Source of the DNA: Phyllobacteriaceae bacterium
Lineage (GTDB): Bacteria; Pseudomonadota; Alphaproteobacteria; Rhizobiales; Rhizobiaceae
DNA length: 64,000 bases
Direction of reading: 5' to 3'
NCBI GenBank assembly: GCA_002708825.1
Contig: PAPF01000016.1
Span: 62,001-126,000 of the forward strand
In this document: positions 30,491-40,068 of the stretch, piece after piece
Layout: each line of letters begins with the position of its first letter
Position numbering within the stretch: position 1 is the first letter of the stretch
The notes under the pieces: generated by a model
Database searches by the model: none
Told to the model about the DNA's origin: nothing
What the model saw: only the letters and a program-made list of their open reading frames with translations
Position numbers and translations under genes: made by a program

Positions 30491-31681
30491 TCAGTTCAGG
30501 CGTACAGGCAGGTTGATCGGACCCCGAAAGCCGAAACCCTGCCAGGTGACGATCGCCGGATCGACCAGTTCGATGTTCGGGAAGCGGTCGAACAGGACCG
30601 GCATGAGGATGGCGCCCACCGTGCGCCGCGCCACATGCGCGCCCGCGCAATGGTGCGGACCGGAGCCGAAGGCCTGGTGCGGGTTCTTGTCGCGAAACAC
30701 GATATAGCGCTCGGGCGCCTCGTAAATCTCCTCGTCGTGACAGGCCGAGGCCTGGATGGTCATCACGGTGTCGCCCTTCGGGATATGGCAACCGCGGATC
30801 TCGGTGTCTTCCAGCACAAGGCGCGAACTGGCCTGGATGGGGGCGCACCAGCGCACCGCTTCCTCGAAGGCCTTGCTCCATGCCTCCTGCCGCTTCACCT
30901 CTTCAAGCTGATCGGGGTTGGTCAGCAGGCCGAAGATTTCGGTGAGCGCGGAATCGCGCGGCTCGTTAATGCCGCCGCCGATGGCGATCTTCACGTTTGC
31001 CACGATCTGGCTCCACGCAATCGGGTTCTCGGCATTGACCATGATCGACAGCGCCGAAGCGTCCGGTTCCGCCCGAAGCCGTTCCGCATTGCGCTCAAGG
31101 CAGGCATCCATCTCGCGGTTCGCCTGGTCGGAAACGGCGAAGGGCTCGTCGCGCCAGCCGAAATTGCCCGCCCCGTCGATCAGCGCCTGGCTCCAGCGCT
31201 GCATTTCCTCGTCGCTGGCGTCCGGCACGCCCATGATCTCGGCCAGGATGCGCGCCGCCAGCGGTCCGGCCAGGGCCGGGAAAAGGTCGACGACCTCGCC
31301 GCGCGGCAACCGCCCGACATAGTCCTCGGCATATTTCGTGTACATCGGCGCCCAGTGGTTCTGGATCGTCTTGGGCAGGAAGGCCGGCATCATCGCCATG
31401 CGTTCGCGCATGTGCTCCTCGCCGTCCTTGCGCATCAGCGTATGGGCGAGGAAGGCCCGCTTCATCGGCGTGTTCGGATCATCGGAGGAGAACAGGCCGG
31501 GATTGTCCTTGACCATCTTGCAGTCAGCCGCCTTGGTCAGCAGCGTCCGTCCGACCGATATAACCCGCAGGACGGGCCGCTCCGCGCGCATCTGCCGGTA
31601 AAGCGGATAGGGGTCGCGGGTCAGCTGGTCGATGGTGATCGTCTCGTCCAGCGGCGCCGGACCTGCAATCGTCGTGGTCAT
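30491..31681 (-). CDS. Cytochrome P450
   Basis: The 396-residue soluble P450 has the heme-ligand motif FGSGPHHCAGAHVAR with C345, the K-helix ExxR (FEEAVRW) and a PERY segment. The I-helix reads GGGINEPRDS, so the usual acid-threonine pair for oxygen activation is replaced by Asn-Glu followed by Pro, a pattern I recall from some bacterial P450 subfamilies. The substrate cannot be deduced. The ATG at 31681 follows GGGAGGAAAAGG. The ferredoxin gene lies 57 bases upstream in the same direction and is the likely electron donor. Confidence 0.93.
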   Translation of the reverse strand: MTTTIAGPAPLDETITIDQLTRDPYPLYRQMRAERPVLRVISVGRTLLTKAADCKMVKDNPGLFSSDDPNTPMKRAFLAHTLMRKDGEEHMRERMAMMPAFLPKTIQNHWAPMYTKYAEDYVGRLPRGEVVDLFPALAGPLAARILAEIMGVPDASDEEMQRWSQALIDGAGNFGWRDEPFAVSDQANREMDACLERNAERLRAEPDASALSIMVNAENPIAWSQIVANVKIAIGGGINEPRDSALTEIFGLLTNPDQLEEVKRQEAWSKAFEEAVRWCAPIQASSRLVLEDTEIRGCHIPKGDTVMTIQASACHDEEIYEAPERYIVFRDKNPHQAFGSGPHHCAGAHVARRTVGAILMPVLFDRFPNIELVDPAIVTWQGFGFRGPINLPVRLN

Positions 31682-31738
31682 GGCCTTTTCCTCCCGTCGG
31701 CGGACCGGCGCGCCATGCGGCACCCGGCCCTCGCCAGT

Positions 31739-32062
31739 TTACATCTGCTCGTCGGCGACCTGCACCACAAGCCCGTCGAGGTCGTCCGTCAACCGGATCT
31801 GGCAGGACAGGCGGCTGTTGGGCCTCACCTCGGAAGCCGCGCCGTCCAGCATTGCTTCCTCGCCTGCGGACCGCTCGCCCGTCGCCGCCAGGAATGCCTC
31901 GTCGACGAAGACATGGCAGGTGGCGCAGGCCATGGATCCGCCGCACTCGCCGACAATGCCCTCGATCCCGTGATCCACCGCCGTCTGCATGACGCTGTCG
32001 CCGGCCCGGCCGTCGACCGTCGTGCGCTCTCCCGTGGTCGACACATAGGTGACCTTCACCAT
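31739..32062 (-). CDS. Adrenodoxin-type 2Fe-2S ferredoxin
   Basis: The 107-residue protein has the four cluster cysteines C40, C46, C49 and C87 in the adrenodoxin/putidaredoxin spacing C-x5-C-x2-C-x37-C (GECGGSMACATCHVF and LSCQIRL). It should transfer electrons to the P450 encoded immediately downstream. No ferredoxin reductase is encoded nearby. The ATG at 32062 is preceded by GAGGAG at nine-base spacing. The upstream DNA is AT-rich (around 32118-32145) and may hold the promoter, but I see no clean -35/-10 pair. Confidence 0.93.
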   Translation of the reverse strand: MVKVTYVSTTGERTTVDGRAGDSVMQTAVDHGIEGIVGECGGSMACATCHVFVDEAFLAATGERSAGEEAMLDGAASEVRPNSRLSCQIRLTDDLDGLVVQVADEQM

Positions 32063-32286
32063 GGCTGCCTGCTCCTCCCGTTTGCAGTCCGGCACCCGGC
32101 ATCCGGCCGGGGTTCTTATGAAGTATAACTATAGCGGAATTTCGTCTCTGAAAAGGGGGCAGGCCGGGCCGCCGGTCCATCCGCATCATGCCTGGTGCGG
32201 CATGAAGCCGAAAAGCTGTTTTATCTTTTCATGTTACGCGTCCCGTGGCAGGAGAGTGCCTTCGCCACCTTGCCGGACATATCGCC

Positions 32287-33525
32287 GTGACAGACACCGC
32301 CGCCGGAGCCGACAGCCGGTTCGCCGCCTTTTCCCATCCGGCCTATGTCCGCTTCTGGGCGGCCCGCTTCATGGTCACCTTCGCCACCCAGGTCGTCTCG
32401 GTGGCCGTCGGCTGGCAGATCTATGACCTGACACGCGATCCCTTCGATCTCGGTCTGGTCGGACTGATCCAGTTCGCCCCCGCGCTTCTTCTCGTCCTCG
32501 TCACCGGCGCGGCGGCAGACCGCTATGGGCGCCGGCTTGTCATGGGACTGGCGGTGGCCCTCGAGGCCGCCTGCGCGGCCGCCATCCTCCTGCTCACCCT
32601 GCGCGGCCTGACATCGCCGCTGCCTGTTTTCGTCGTGCTCGCCGTGTTCGGCATTGCCCGCGCCTTCTTCGGTCCCGCCTCCGCCGCGCTGGTGGCCAAT
32701 CTCGTGCCGGCGCGCGACTTCGCCAATGCCGTGGCGTGGAACTCGTCCGCCTGGCAGACGGCCACCATCGTCGGCCCTGTCGCCGGCGGCCTGCTCTATG
32801 GCGCCGGCGCCGGCGTGGCCTATGGCCTGGCATGTGCGTTCATGCTGGGCGCGGCCGCGCTGGTGCTTTCCATCCCCAAGCCGGCCCAGCACACGGAGCG
32901 TGAGCAGGTCACGCTGGCAGCCATATTCGGCGGCTTCCGCTACATCCGCGAGGAGAAGGTGGTCTTCGGCGCCATTTCGCTCGACCTGTTCGCGGTCCTC
33001 CTCGGCGGCGCGGTGGCGCTGATGCCTGTCTATGCGCGCGACATCCTCGATCTGGGACCGTGGGGGCTCGGCCTGTTGCGCGCCGCTCCCGGTGTCGGCG
33101 CGGTGGCCATGGGCCTCTACCTGGCCATGAACCCGGTGCGCGACCATGCCGGCATCATCATGCTCGCCGCAGTCGCCCTGTTCGGCCTTTTCACCGCCCT
33201 GTTCGGCATATCAACCATGCCTTGGTTGTCCATCGCCGCGCTCGCGCTGATGGGTGCGGCCGACATGATCAGCGTCTATATCCGCGAGACGCTGATCCAG
33301 TTGTGGACGCCGGACCGCCTGCGCGGCCGCGTCTCGGCGGTCAACATGGTCTTCGTGGGCGCATCCAACGAACTCGGCGAATTCCGCGCCGGGACCATGG
33401 CGGCCGGGTTTGGCGCCGTGCCGGCGGTGGTGATCGGTGGCGCGGGCGCCATCGGCGTGGCAGCGCTGTGGGGTTTCCTCTTTCCGGCCATGCGCCGGGC
33501 CCGCCACCTGGACGGACGAACCTGA
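32287..33525 (+). CDS. MFS transporter, EntS/MFS_3-like
   Basis: The 412-residue protein has about 12 membrane segments and the MFS loop motif AADRYGRRLVMG. The N-terminal FAAFSHPAYVRFWAARFMVTFA and PVAGGLLYGAGAGVAYG fit the MFS_3 group that includes the enterobactin exporter EntS; the substrate here is unknown. The start is uncertain. A GTG at 32287 gives a normal N-terminus but has no strong ribosome site, and a GTG at 32245 would add 14 residues. It is divergent from fdx-P450 and converges on the amidotransferase gene. Confidence 0.82.
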   Translation: MTDTAAGADSRFAAFSHPAYVRFWAARFMVTFATQVVSVAVGWQIYDLTRDPFDLGLVGLIQFAPALLLVLVTGAAADRYGRRLVMGLAVALEAACAAAILLLTLRGLTSPLPVFVVLAVFGIARAFFGPASAALVANLVPARDFANAVAWNSSAWQTATIVGPVAGGLLYGAGAGVAYGLACAFMLGAAALVLSIPKPAQHTEREQVTLAAIFGGFRYIREEKVVFGAISLDLFAVLLGGAVALMPVYARDILDLGPWGLGLLRAAPGVGAVAMGLYLAMNPVRDHAGIIMLAAVALFGLFTALFGISTMPWLSIAALALMGAADMISVYIRETLIQLWTPDRLRGRVSAVNMVFVGASNELGEFRAGTMAAGFGAVPAVVIGGAGAIGVAALWGFLFPAMRRARHLDGRT

Positions 33526-33547
33526 CCGCCCGGATGCGCTTTCCGGG

Positions 33548-34261
33548 TCAGTCCCCGGACGGCCCGCTTTCAAAGATGAGATGCAGGAATTCGTCCAGCC
33601 AGCGGCGCAGCTTCGGGTCCCAGACATAGCGGCCCTCGATATGCTCGCGCCCCTGCTGGGCACCCGGAAGCACGAAACGGTGCGCCCCCCGCACGATCCA
33701 GCGCTGCATCATCGCCCGCGTCAACTCGCCGTGGAACTGGATGCCCCAGGCGTTGTCGCCATAGCGGAACGCTTGGTTGGGATAGGCTTCGGCACTGGCC
33801 AGAAGCGTGGCGCCGTGCGGCAGGGAGAAACCCTCGCGATGGAACTGGTACACCATGTCGGGCCATTCCATCAGCGCCCTGCCCTCTTGCGTGGCCTGCA
33901 ACGGGTACCAGCCGATCTCGACCTGCCCGTCGGCCCGGCCCTCGACCCGTCCGCCCAGATGATTGACCAGCATCTGCGCGCCGAGGCAGATGCCGAGGAA
34001 CGGCTTGTTCTCCTCCAGCGCCACGCCGATCCATTCGGTCTCGCGCTTGACGTAGTCTTCCGGATCGTTGGCGCTCATCGGCCCGCCGAAAATGACCGCG
34101 CCGGCATGGCCGGAAAGTGTCTCCGGAAGCGGGTCACCGAGCGGCGGCCGCCGTATGTCGAGTTCGAATCCCCGGGCCTGGAGGATCTGCCCGACCCGGC
34201 CCGCGCTGGAATGCTCCTGGTGGAGAACCGTGAGGATACGTCCCCTGCTGCCCGCGCCCAT
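33548..34261 (-). CDS. Class I glutamine amidotransferase-like protein
   Basis: The 237-residue protein is a stand-alone GATase1 domain. The nucleophile is C92 in LGICLGAQ and the other triad residues are H177 and E179 in GIQFHGELT. The oxyanion segment is IFGGPMSANDP. Such free domains resemble the GMP synthase glutaminase and include gamma-glutamyl hydrolases of polyamines, but the partner is not known. It starts ten bases after the TerB gene stop, on the same strand. Confidence 0.88.
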   Translation of the reverse strand: MGAGSRGRILTVLHQEHSSAGRVGQILQARGFELDIRRPPLGDPLPETLSGHAGAVIFGGPMSANDPEDYVKRETEWIGVALEENKPFLGICLGAQMLVNHLGGRVEGRADGQVEIGWYPLQATQEGRALMEWPDMVYQFHREGFSLPHGATLLASAEAYPNQAFRYGDNAWGIQFHGELTRAMMQRWIVRGAHRFVLPGAQQGREHIEGRYVWDPKLRRWLDEFLHLIFESGPSGD

Positions 34262-34271
34262 GCCTGAAAGC

Positions 34272-34736
34272 CTACCCCTTGATGTCCACGCCGCGTGCCG
34301 AGGCCACTTCCTGCCGCAGGAGGATACGGTCCCTGTTGGAAATGCCGATCAGTTCGGCCACCCGCCAGACCGTGTTGTCTTCCAGTTCGTGCATCACCCC
34401 GTCGGCGAAGACCACTTCCCACATGAGACGGATGAAATCGAGCCGGCCCGATTCGTCAAGCTCCCGCTTGATCACCGAGGTGAAGGCATAGAGGTCGACC
34501 GCTTCGCGGTCTGCCGCCTCGCCGGCCTTCATCACCCGGTGGAGTTCATCATCCGACAAGCCATAGGTCGCGGCCAGCGACTGGGTCAGCCGGGTCCGTT
34601 CCTCCTCCCGCCGCTCCCCGTCCGCATCCATCACATGGAACAACAGGGCGGCCGCCGCCACCTTCGGATCGTCCCCGTCCTCTGCACTCCGCTTGCTTCC
34701 GGAGTCGGTGAAAAGGCTGAAGAGCCGTTCGAGCAT
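34272..34736 (-). CDS. TerB family protein
   Basis: This 154-residue helical protein has the TerB-type pattern: KVAAAALLFHVMDADGERREEE in the first half and MWEVVFADGVMHELEDNTVWRVAELIGI in the second, with the two acidic motifs that bind metal in TerB domains. Although TerB was named from tellurite resistance operons, single TerB genes of this type are widespread and have no proven link to tellurite. No other ter gene is present here. It lies between hemY and the amidotransferase gene. Confidence 0.88.
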   Translation of the reverse strand: MLERLFSLFTDSGSKRSAEDGDDPKVAAAALLFHVMDADGERREEERTRLTQSLAATYGLSDDELHRVMKAGEAADREAVDLYAFTSVIKRELDESGRLDFIRLMWEVVFADGVMHELEDNTVWRVAELIGISNRDRILLRQEVASARGVDIKG

Positions 34737-34810
34737 ATTGGGTCCTGCCTCGATTCGCGTTTGCGGCCGGTGTCAGGCCTCCTGCCCTTCATTTATAGAA
34801 CGCCCGCGCA

Positions 34811-36694
34811 TCAGAACAACCGGAAGCGCGGCACGCTCTCTTCCTTCGGCGCATCGGGATCGACGCCGGGATCGTCGGGAACCGGCGGACGTTCACGCGT
34901 CAGCGGCTTGCGCTGCGGATCGACCGAATCCGGCACGTTGACGCCCTCGGCCAGCGGTGCGGGCTGTTCCGCCGCGCGTGCCGCCGCTGCCGTGTTGGAG
35001 GACAGCGCATCGGGCTCCTTGTCCTTTTGCGGTTCGCCTGTCACGGTTTTCGCCGTGTCCAGCGTTGTCCCGCCGTCCGGTTCATCGGCCGCGTCAGGCT
35101 TGGCCTCGGCAGGCGGTTCGCTCTCTCCGGCATCGCTGTCCTCGGCGTCGCTGCGCGCAGCATCCCGCGCCGCACCGGAGGGCGCAGGCGGGATGATTTC
35201 CATGCCGGCGCCCGGATCCGACGTGCTCCCGCCGTTCTCGTCAGCCGCCTCCGCCTCATGCCGCGTCACGGATGCCCCGGCCGCTGCTGTGGCGGCCACG
35301 CTCCCCGTGATCGCTTCATCGCGCTCCGAAGTACCCTTCGAGGCAATCACAGGCGGCATCACCGGCATGCCCCCGTCGGCCGGACGGTCGTCCAGCACGG
35401 GGCCGAGCCGTTCCACCGGCACCCGCCATTCGAAGGCATCGATGCGGCCCGTGACCGGCGAGAAGGGTGCCCAGTGCTCCGAAACGTAACCATCCGCCGT
35501 CCAGGCTGGATCGCGCGGCGCGCGCACGGCCATGGAAAGCCAGTGCCGGACACGGCCCTGGTCGCCGGTCTCGGCTTCCTCGATGTCGGCGAGCAGGAGA
35601 TAGGCGCCTTCGCGCGGGTCCTGCTTGAGCACCGCCTCCAGCTTTTCGCGGGCCAGGCGGTACTCCCCGGCATCGAATGCCGCGCGGGCCACCGCATAGG
35701 CCGATTCGCGGTGATAGGTGCGCAAGGCCTGCAGGCGCTCCGCCCGCTTGAGCCGGTCGGCCACCGAATCGCCCGGCCGCAGGTGGACATAGGCCTGCGC
35801 CACTTCCGGATGGGCCTCCTTCTTCCACATCGCCTCCAGCACCTTGGCCGCTTTCTTGAGGTCGTTGAGGCGCACCAGCGAGCGCGCCGTCACGATGGCC
35901 GCGGGAACAAGGTCTGGCGCCAGGCGAAGCGCGGCCTGTCCGTCGTTGCGCGCGCTGGCCGGATCGGCTTCCGCCTCGGCAATGGCCTTCGCCGTCAGCA
36001 GCACGGCGCGGCGGCGCGCGGCCACCTCCTTGCCGATCTGTTTCGTCGAGGCCTGCTGCTCCAGCAACGCCAGCGCGGCGCTCCAGTCACCCTCGCGTGA
36101 CCGCGCTTCCAGCGTGGCGCCGGAGGCCCAGCCAAGCTGGGGCGCCAGTTCCGCGGCCTTCTCGGCATAGTGGCGGGCAGCTTCCGGCTCATGCATGCGC
36201 TGCGCTTCCAGATAGAGTCCGCGAAGCCCGAGCAGCCGCGTTTCCGGGTCTTCCACCATCGCCTCGAACTTCTTGCGCGCCCCCTCCGTATCGCCTTCCA
36301 GAAGCAGCGTCTGCGCATCAAGCAGATGGATCAGCGGCTCCTGGTCCGCCGAGAGATTGCTCAGCGCCTGCTTGCTCATCCGGCGCGCCGAAACGGCGTC
36401 TCCCGCTCCCGCGGCGATCAGGCCTGTCGACAGCGACTGGTAGCCGCGGTCGCGCTTGCGCGCCCGGAAGAAACGGCTGACCCGGTGCGGACTTGTCCAG
36501 ATGGCCTTGAGCACCCACCAGGCCAGCAGGATGGCGGCGACAGCGGCGACCACGGCCACCGCAGCAACCAGCAGCGAGACCTCGTATTGCATGGCGTCGA
36601 AGGTGACGACCATGGTTCCGGGCCGGTCGGCCAGCCAGGCAAAGCCGGCGCCGAGCACGAAAACGATGGCGAGAAAGACGAGAAGCCTGATCAT
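34811..36694 (-). CDS. hemY: HemY-type TPR membrane protein of the heme cluster
   Basis: The 627-residue product matches the HemY family (N-terminal HemY domain plus TPR repeats), not the protoporphyrinogen oxidase also called HemY. Two membrane segments lie at about residues 1-22 and 39-67. Helical repeats run through about residue 430. The final 180 residues are acidic, rich in Asp, Glu and Pro, and probably disordered. The family is linked to heme synthesis by gene position and its biochemical role is not settled. It starts 14 bases after the Mic60-like gene stop. Confidence 0.88.
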   Translation of the reverse strand: MIRLLVFLAIVFVLGAGFAWLADRPGTMVVTFDAMQYEVSLLVAAVAVVAAVAAILLAWWVLKAIWTSPHRVSRFFRARKRDRGYQSLSTGLIAAGAGDAVSARRMSKQALSNLSADQEPLIHLLDAQTLLLEGDTEGARKKFEAMVEDPETRLLGLRGLYLEAQRMHEPEAARHYAEKAAELAPQLGWASGATLEARSREGDWSAALALLEQQASTKQIGKEVAARRRAVLLTAKAIAEAEADPASARNDGQAALRLAPDLVPAAIVTARSLVRLNDLKKAAKVLEAMWKKEAHPEVAQAYVHLRPGDSVADRLKRAERLQALRTYHRESAYAVARAAFDAGEYRLAREKLEAVLKQDPREGAYLLLADIEEAETGDQGRVRHWLSMAVRAPRDPAWTADGYVSEHWAPFSPVTGRIDAFEWRVPVERLGPVLDDRPADGGMPVMPPVIASKGTSERDEAITGSVAATAAAGASVTRHEAEAADENGGSTSDPGAGMEIIPPAPSGAARDAARSDAEDSDAGESEPPAEAKPDAADEPDGGTTLDTAKTVTGEPQKDKEPDALSSNTAAAARAAEQPAPLAEGVNVPDSVDPQRKPLTRERPPVPDDPGVDPDAPKEESVPRFRLF

Positions 36695-36708
36695 GATGTT
36701 CGTTCTCC

Positions 36709-38241
36709 TCAGCCGTTCTGCCCGGCGGCCTTCAGCGCCGAGGATAGGACGTCATCAACCAGTCGGTCGGCTTCAAGACGCGCTTTCAGCCGTCCGGCGA
36801 AATCCGCGCCGGCGGCTTTCGCGGCTTCGGGCATGGTTTCGTATTCCGCCAGCGCCGCCGCGTAGTCGCCGCGTTCCACGGCACTGACCATGCGAGCGGC
36901 GATGTCGGCGGGCTTGTCGCCCTCCGGCGTTCCCACCGGCCGCGACTTGACCAGCGAGCGGGCGCTCGCCGTGAGCCGGTCCATGAAACCGGCATCCTCG
37001 GGCAGGGTCTGCGTGGCATCGATCATGGCATAAGCCGCGTCATTGGCGTCATCGGCGATGTCTGCGCGCGTCGGAACGCCCGTGGCGGCCATCGAGCGAA
37101 GGGCATCCACCGCTTCACCGCCGCCCGTAACCGAGGCGAAGGTCTCCAGCTCCGTCATGAAGGGTTGGCCGCGATCGATGGCCGATTTCAGCGCGGTTGC
37201 CGCAATGGCGCGTGCCACGTCCGCCTGCCCGCCGTCCTGTGCAAGTTTTTCATCGATGGCGGCGACGCTCTGCTGGAGTTCGGCCACCGTTGACTGAAGC
37301 CCTTCGACGGCGGCCTGCGCGGCCGATGCCGCTTCGCTTGCCTGGCCGATCCGTTCGGCCAGAGGTGCGGTCGCCTCGTCGATCAGCGGACGCACGGTCT
37401 CCGCGTCAAGACCGCCGCTGTCGGCCGGCGTGGACTCCGAGAGGGCCTGCAGACGCTGCTCGATACCGCTCAGCCGTTCGCCGAGTGCTGCTGCGGCCTC
37501 GCCATTGCCGTCCCCGCCGGACGCCGATCCGAGCACGGCAACGTCGTCGCGCACGCCTTGCAGCGACTGCGACAGGGTCGCCAGTTCGCCGCGCAGGGCT
37601 TCAAGGTCGCCGGAAACATCCGGCTGGGCCGTGCTGCCGGCAGTTGCATCGCTGACCTGCGCCTTGAGCGTTTCGATTTCGGAGCGCAACGCCTCGATGG
37701 CACCCGATTGCTGTTCGACGGCTGAACCGTCCCGGTCCATGGCCGGAACGAAGCCCGCATACCAGGCGCCGCCAGCCACGGCGAGCGTCAACGCCGCGCC
37801 GATGACACCGCCGGCGATCGCACCCGCACCGCCAGACCTGCGCTGCGGTTCCGGCCGCGCGGCAGACGGGGCCGGTTCCTGTTCGCCCCGCTGATCCCCT
37901 TCATCCGTGGACGTTCCCGATGCGAGTCGGGAGTCATCCGTGCCGGCCGACCGTTCCTCGACAGCCGATTGCGCCGCGTCGTCGGCCACTGCCTTGTCTT
38001 CGTCGGCCGGCGTTCCGGCTTCCGCGGACTGGCCGTCGGGTTCAGCCGTGGTTTCGCCGTTGTCCTGCCGGCCCTGTTCGTCATCCAGCGCGGCATTCGC
38101 CTCGGCCACGGCCTCCGCCTCGCTGGTTTCGGCAGCCTGCGTCTTCTCGTCCTCGATTCGCGTCACCTCACTTGAATCGAGGTCGATCGTCACCGGATCC
38201 CGCTTGTCCTTCGAATGGCGCTGGTCTGGTTTCTTCGCCAT
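36709..38241 (-). CDS. Mitofilin/Mic60-like inner membrane protein
   Basis: The 510-residue protein has an acidic low-complexity N-terminal domain (1-135), one membrane segment (about 138-165), a long coiled-coil region and a C-terminal helical domain (AEYETMPEAAKAAGADFAGRLKARLEAD) like mitofilin. Alphaproteobacterial Mic60, the ancestor of the mitochondrial crista-junction protein, is known to be encoded in the heme cluster exactly as here, between hemD and hemY. The ATG at 38241 follows GGAGACAAGCC. Identity of the family is inferred from architecture and context. Confidence 0.82.
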   Translation of the reverse strand: MAKKPDQRHSKDKRDPVTIDLDSSEVTRIEDEKTQAAETSEAEAVAEANAALDDEQGRQDNGETTAEPDGQSAEAGTPADEDKAVADDAAQSAVEERSAGTDDSRLASGTSTDEGDQRGEQEPAPSAARPEPQRRSGGAGAIAGGVIGAALTLAVAGGAWYAGFVPAMDRDGSAVEQQSGAIEALRSEIETLKAQVSDATAGSTAQPDVSGDLEALRGELATLSQSLQGVRDDVAVLGSASGGDGNGEAAAALGERLSGIEQRLQALSESTPADSGGLDAETVRPLIDEATAPLAERIGQASEAASAAQAAVEGLQSTVAELQQSVAAIDEKLAQDGGQADVARAIAATALKSAIDRGQPFMTELETFASVTGGGEAVDALRSMAATGVPTRADIADDANDAAYAMIDATQTLPEDAGFMDRLTASARSLVKSRPVGTPEGDKPADIAARMVSAVERGDYAAALAEYETMPEAAKAAGADFAGRLKARLEADRLVDDVLSSALKAAGQNG

Positions 38242-38350
38242 GGCTTGTCTCCGCATCGAATGTCATGCGCCTTCAGTGGCTTCCCGCCTCCGATTAGCAC
38301 AATGACCGGCAAGAGAAAGGGTTGCAGGCGCGACAAAGGCCCGCCCCCGC

Positions 38351-39067
38351 CTAGAGGAGTGCCAGCAAGGCATCCTCGTCCGGGTGCGCCGCCACGGCCA
38401 CGCTCTGTCCGCCGCGTGGCGCGATTGACTCGGCAACCCGTTCCGAAATGCAAATAAATCGCGTATTTTCAAATATTTGGTTCATGTACGCGATGGAAGG
38501 CAAGCCTTGCAGCGCGGCAGCGCCATTGGCGGAAAAGACGAGGACATCGTCAATTGGTTCCATGCCCAGGATCCCCGCCAGTTCATGAGTTGAGTAACTG
38601 ACTTTTTCCGTGTCATAGGTTTCCATCGCCACGATTTCGAAACCGTCACGGCGCGCTCCGGCTTCGAGATCCGGCCGGCGGACCCGCCCGCACGGATAGG
38701 CGATCCGGGCGCCGCGCGGCAGTGTCCGGGCCAATTGGGCGATTACGTCCGACACGCCGCCATCAACGCTCGTCACATCCAGGAAACCGGCACCACGGGC
38801 CCCGCGCGCGGTCGATTCACCCACCGCGATGCAGGGAAGTTCGGCGAGGCGGTCGATCAGGGCGCGGCCGGCGTGACGGATCGCATTGGCGCTCGTCACC
38901 GCCACGGCGTCGAAGCGGGTGGACTTGCCGGGCGCCGCACAGGCAAGGGGGACGATGCGGCTGAGCGGCAGGATCACCGGCTCGTGGCCGAGATCCGCGA
39001 TCCGGCGCGCGGTCTTCTCCGCCCCCTCCTGCGGCCGGGTGACGAGAACGCGCCGCCGCCTGTCCAA
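38351..39067 (-). CDS. hemD: Uroporphyrinogen-III synthase
   Basis: The 238-residue protein cyclises hydroxymethylbilane to uroporphyrinogen III. It has the two-domain HemD pattern: VLVTRPQEGAEKTARRIADLGHEPVILPLS, VTSANAIRH, LPRGARIAYPCG and VLVFSANGAAAL. The family is poorly conserved, so context with hemC is important. The predicted start is a TTG two bases after the hemC stop, with no clear alternative ATG near it. The C-terminus is normal in length. Confidence 0.88.
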   Translation of the reverse strand: MDRRRRVLVTRPQEGAEKTARRIADLGHEPVILPLSRIVPLACAAPGKSTRFDAVAVTSANAIRHAGRALIDRLAELPCIAVGESTARGARGAGFLDVTSVDGGVSDVIAQLARTLPRGARIAYPCGRVRRPDLEAGARRDGFEIVAMETYDTEKVSYSTHELAGILGMEPIDDVLVFSANGAAALQGLPSIAYMNQIFENTRFICISERVAESIAPRGGQSVAVAAHPDEDALLALL

Positions 39068-39069
39068 TG

Positions 39070-39999
39070 TCAGGTCCAGCTGTCGAAGAAGCCGGGGCCG
39101 GCCTTGGCGCGCACTGTCTCGCCAGCCTTGCGCCCGATGATCTCGGCATCGGTGATCAGGCCGTCCCCGGCGATCTCGTGCGCCTGTGTCCCGTCCGGGG
39201 TCAGGATCATGCCGGAGAAAAAGACCTGCGTTCCGTCGATGCGGGCATGGCCGGCCAAGGGTGTGCGGCAGGATCCGTCAAGCGCGGCCAGGAAGGCTCG
39301 TTCGCAGGTCAGCGCAACGCGTGTATCGTCGTGATTGAGGGCATCGAGCAATCGCCTTGTTTCCGTGTCGCCGATGCGCGATTCGATGCAGATGGCGCCC
39401 TGTCCGGGCGCCGGGGGAAAGCTCTCAACATCCATCAGGTCGGTGATGACACCGGCCAGTCCCAGCCGGCGCAGGCCGGCATTGGCCAGCATCGTTCCGG
39501 CCACCACGCCCTCTTCCAGCTTCCGAAGCCGCGTCTGCACATTGCCGCGATACATGACCACCGAAAGATCGGGACGCATGCGCCGGATCAGCGCCTGCCG
39601 GCGCAGGGAGGACGAACCGACGGTTGCGCCTTCGGGCAGGTCGGCGATCCTGGCGGCCGCCTTGCCGATGAAGGCATCGCGCGGGTCTTCCCGCTCCAGG
39701 AAAGCCGAAAGCTCCAGCCCGTCGGGCAGCACGGTCGGCATGTCCTTTGAGGAATGAACGGCAAGGTCGATCCGCCCGTCATACAGGGCTTCCTCGATTT
39801 CCTTGGTGAACAGGCCCTTGCCGCCGGCTTCCGACAATGGCCGGTCCTGGATGCGGTCGCCGGAGGTGGAAATGACCACGATCTCGAAGGCCTCCTCCTC
39901 CATGCCATGCGCGGCCATCAGCCGTGCACGCGTCTCCCGCGCCTGCGCGAGCGCCAGTTCGCTGCCGCGTGTGCCGATTCTGATCCGCCGTGTTTGCAT
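39070..39999 (-). CDS. hemC: Hydroxymethylbilane synthase (porphobilinogen deaminase)
   Basis: The 309-residue enzyme polymerises four porphobilinogens into hydroxymethylbilane. The cofactor-attachment cysteine is C244 in [12 protein letters not shown]. Other family motifs are [31 protein letters not shown] and RGNVQTRL. Length is typical. It is divergent from tsaD with only 69 bases between the starts, which must hold both promoters. Confidence 0.97.
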   Translation of the reverse strand: MQTRRIRIGTRGSELALAQARETRARLMAAHGMEEEAFEIVVISTSGDRIQDRPLSEAGGKGLFTKEIEEALYDGRIDLAVHSSKDMPTVLPDGLELSAFLEREDPRDAFIGKAAARIADLPEGATVGSSSLRRQALIRRMRPDLSVVMYRGNVQTRLRKLEEGVVAGTMLANAGLRRLGLAGVITDLMDVESFPPAPGQGAICIESRIGDTETRRLLDALNHDDTRVALTCERAFLAALDGSCRTPLAGHARIDGTQVFFSGMILTPDGTQAHEIAGDGLITDAEIIGRKAGETVRAKAGPGFFDSWT

Positions 40000-40068
40000 G
40001 TCCGCCCGTCCGTGGTAACCGTCGCCAGATTTCGCCGCCCTGTCTACCGGGATAAGCCTGCCCTCGCA

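Noticed and set aside
32118-32145. Promoter boxes for the ferredoxin gene in the AT-rich stretch
   Set aside because: TATACT and TATAGT can both serve as -10 boxes, but neither has a credible -35 at 16-18 bases.
30491-33525. Secondary-metabolite cluster around the P450
   Set aside because: Only the ferredoxin accompanies it. The MFS gene is divergent and no synthase or tailoring gene is near.
34272-34736. Tellurite resistance operon
   Set aside because: Only a TerB-domain gene is present, with no terA, terC, terD or terZ nearby.
34811-36694. Protoporphyrinogen oxidase (the other protein named HemY)
   Set aside because: The protein has two membrane helices and TPR repeats, with no FAD-binding GxGxxG motif.
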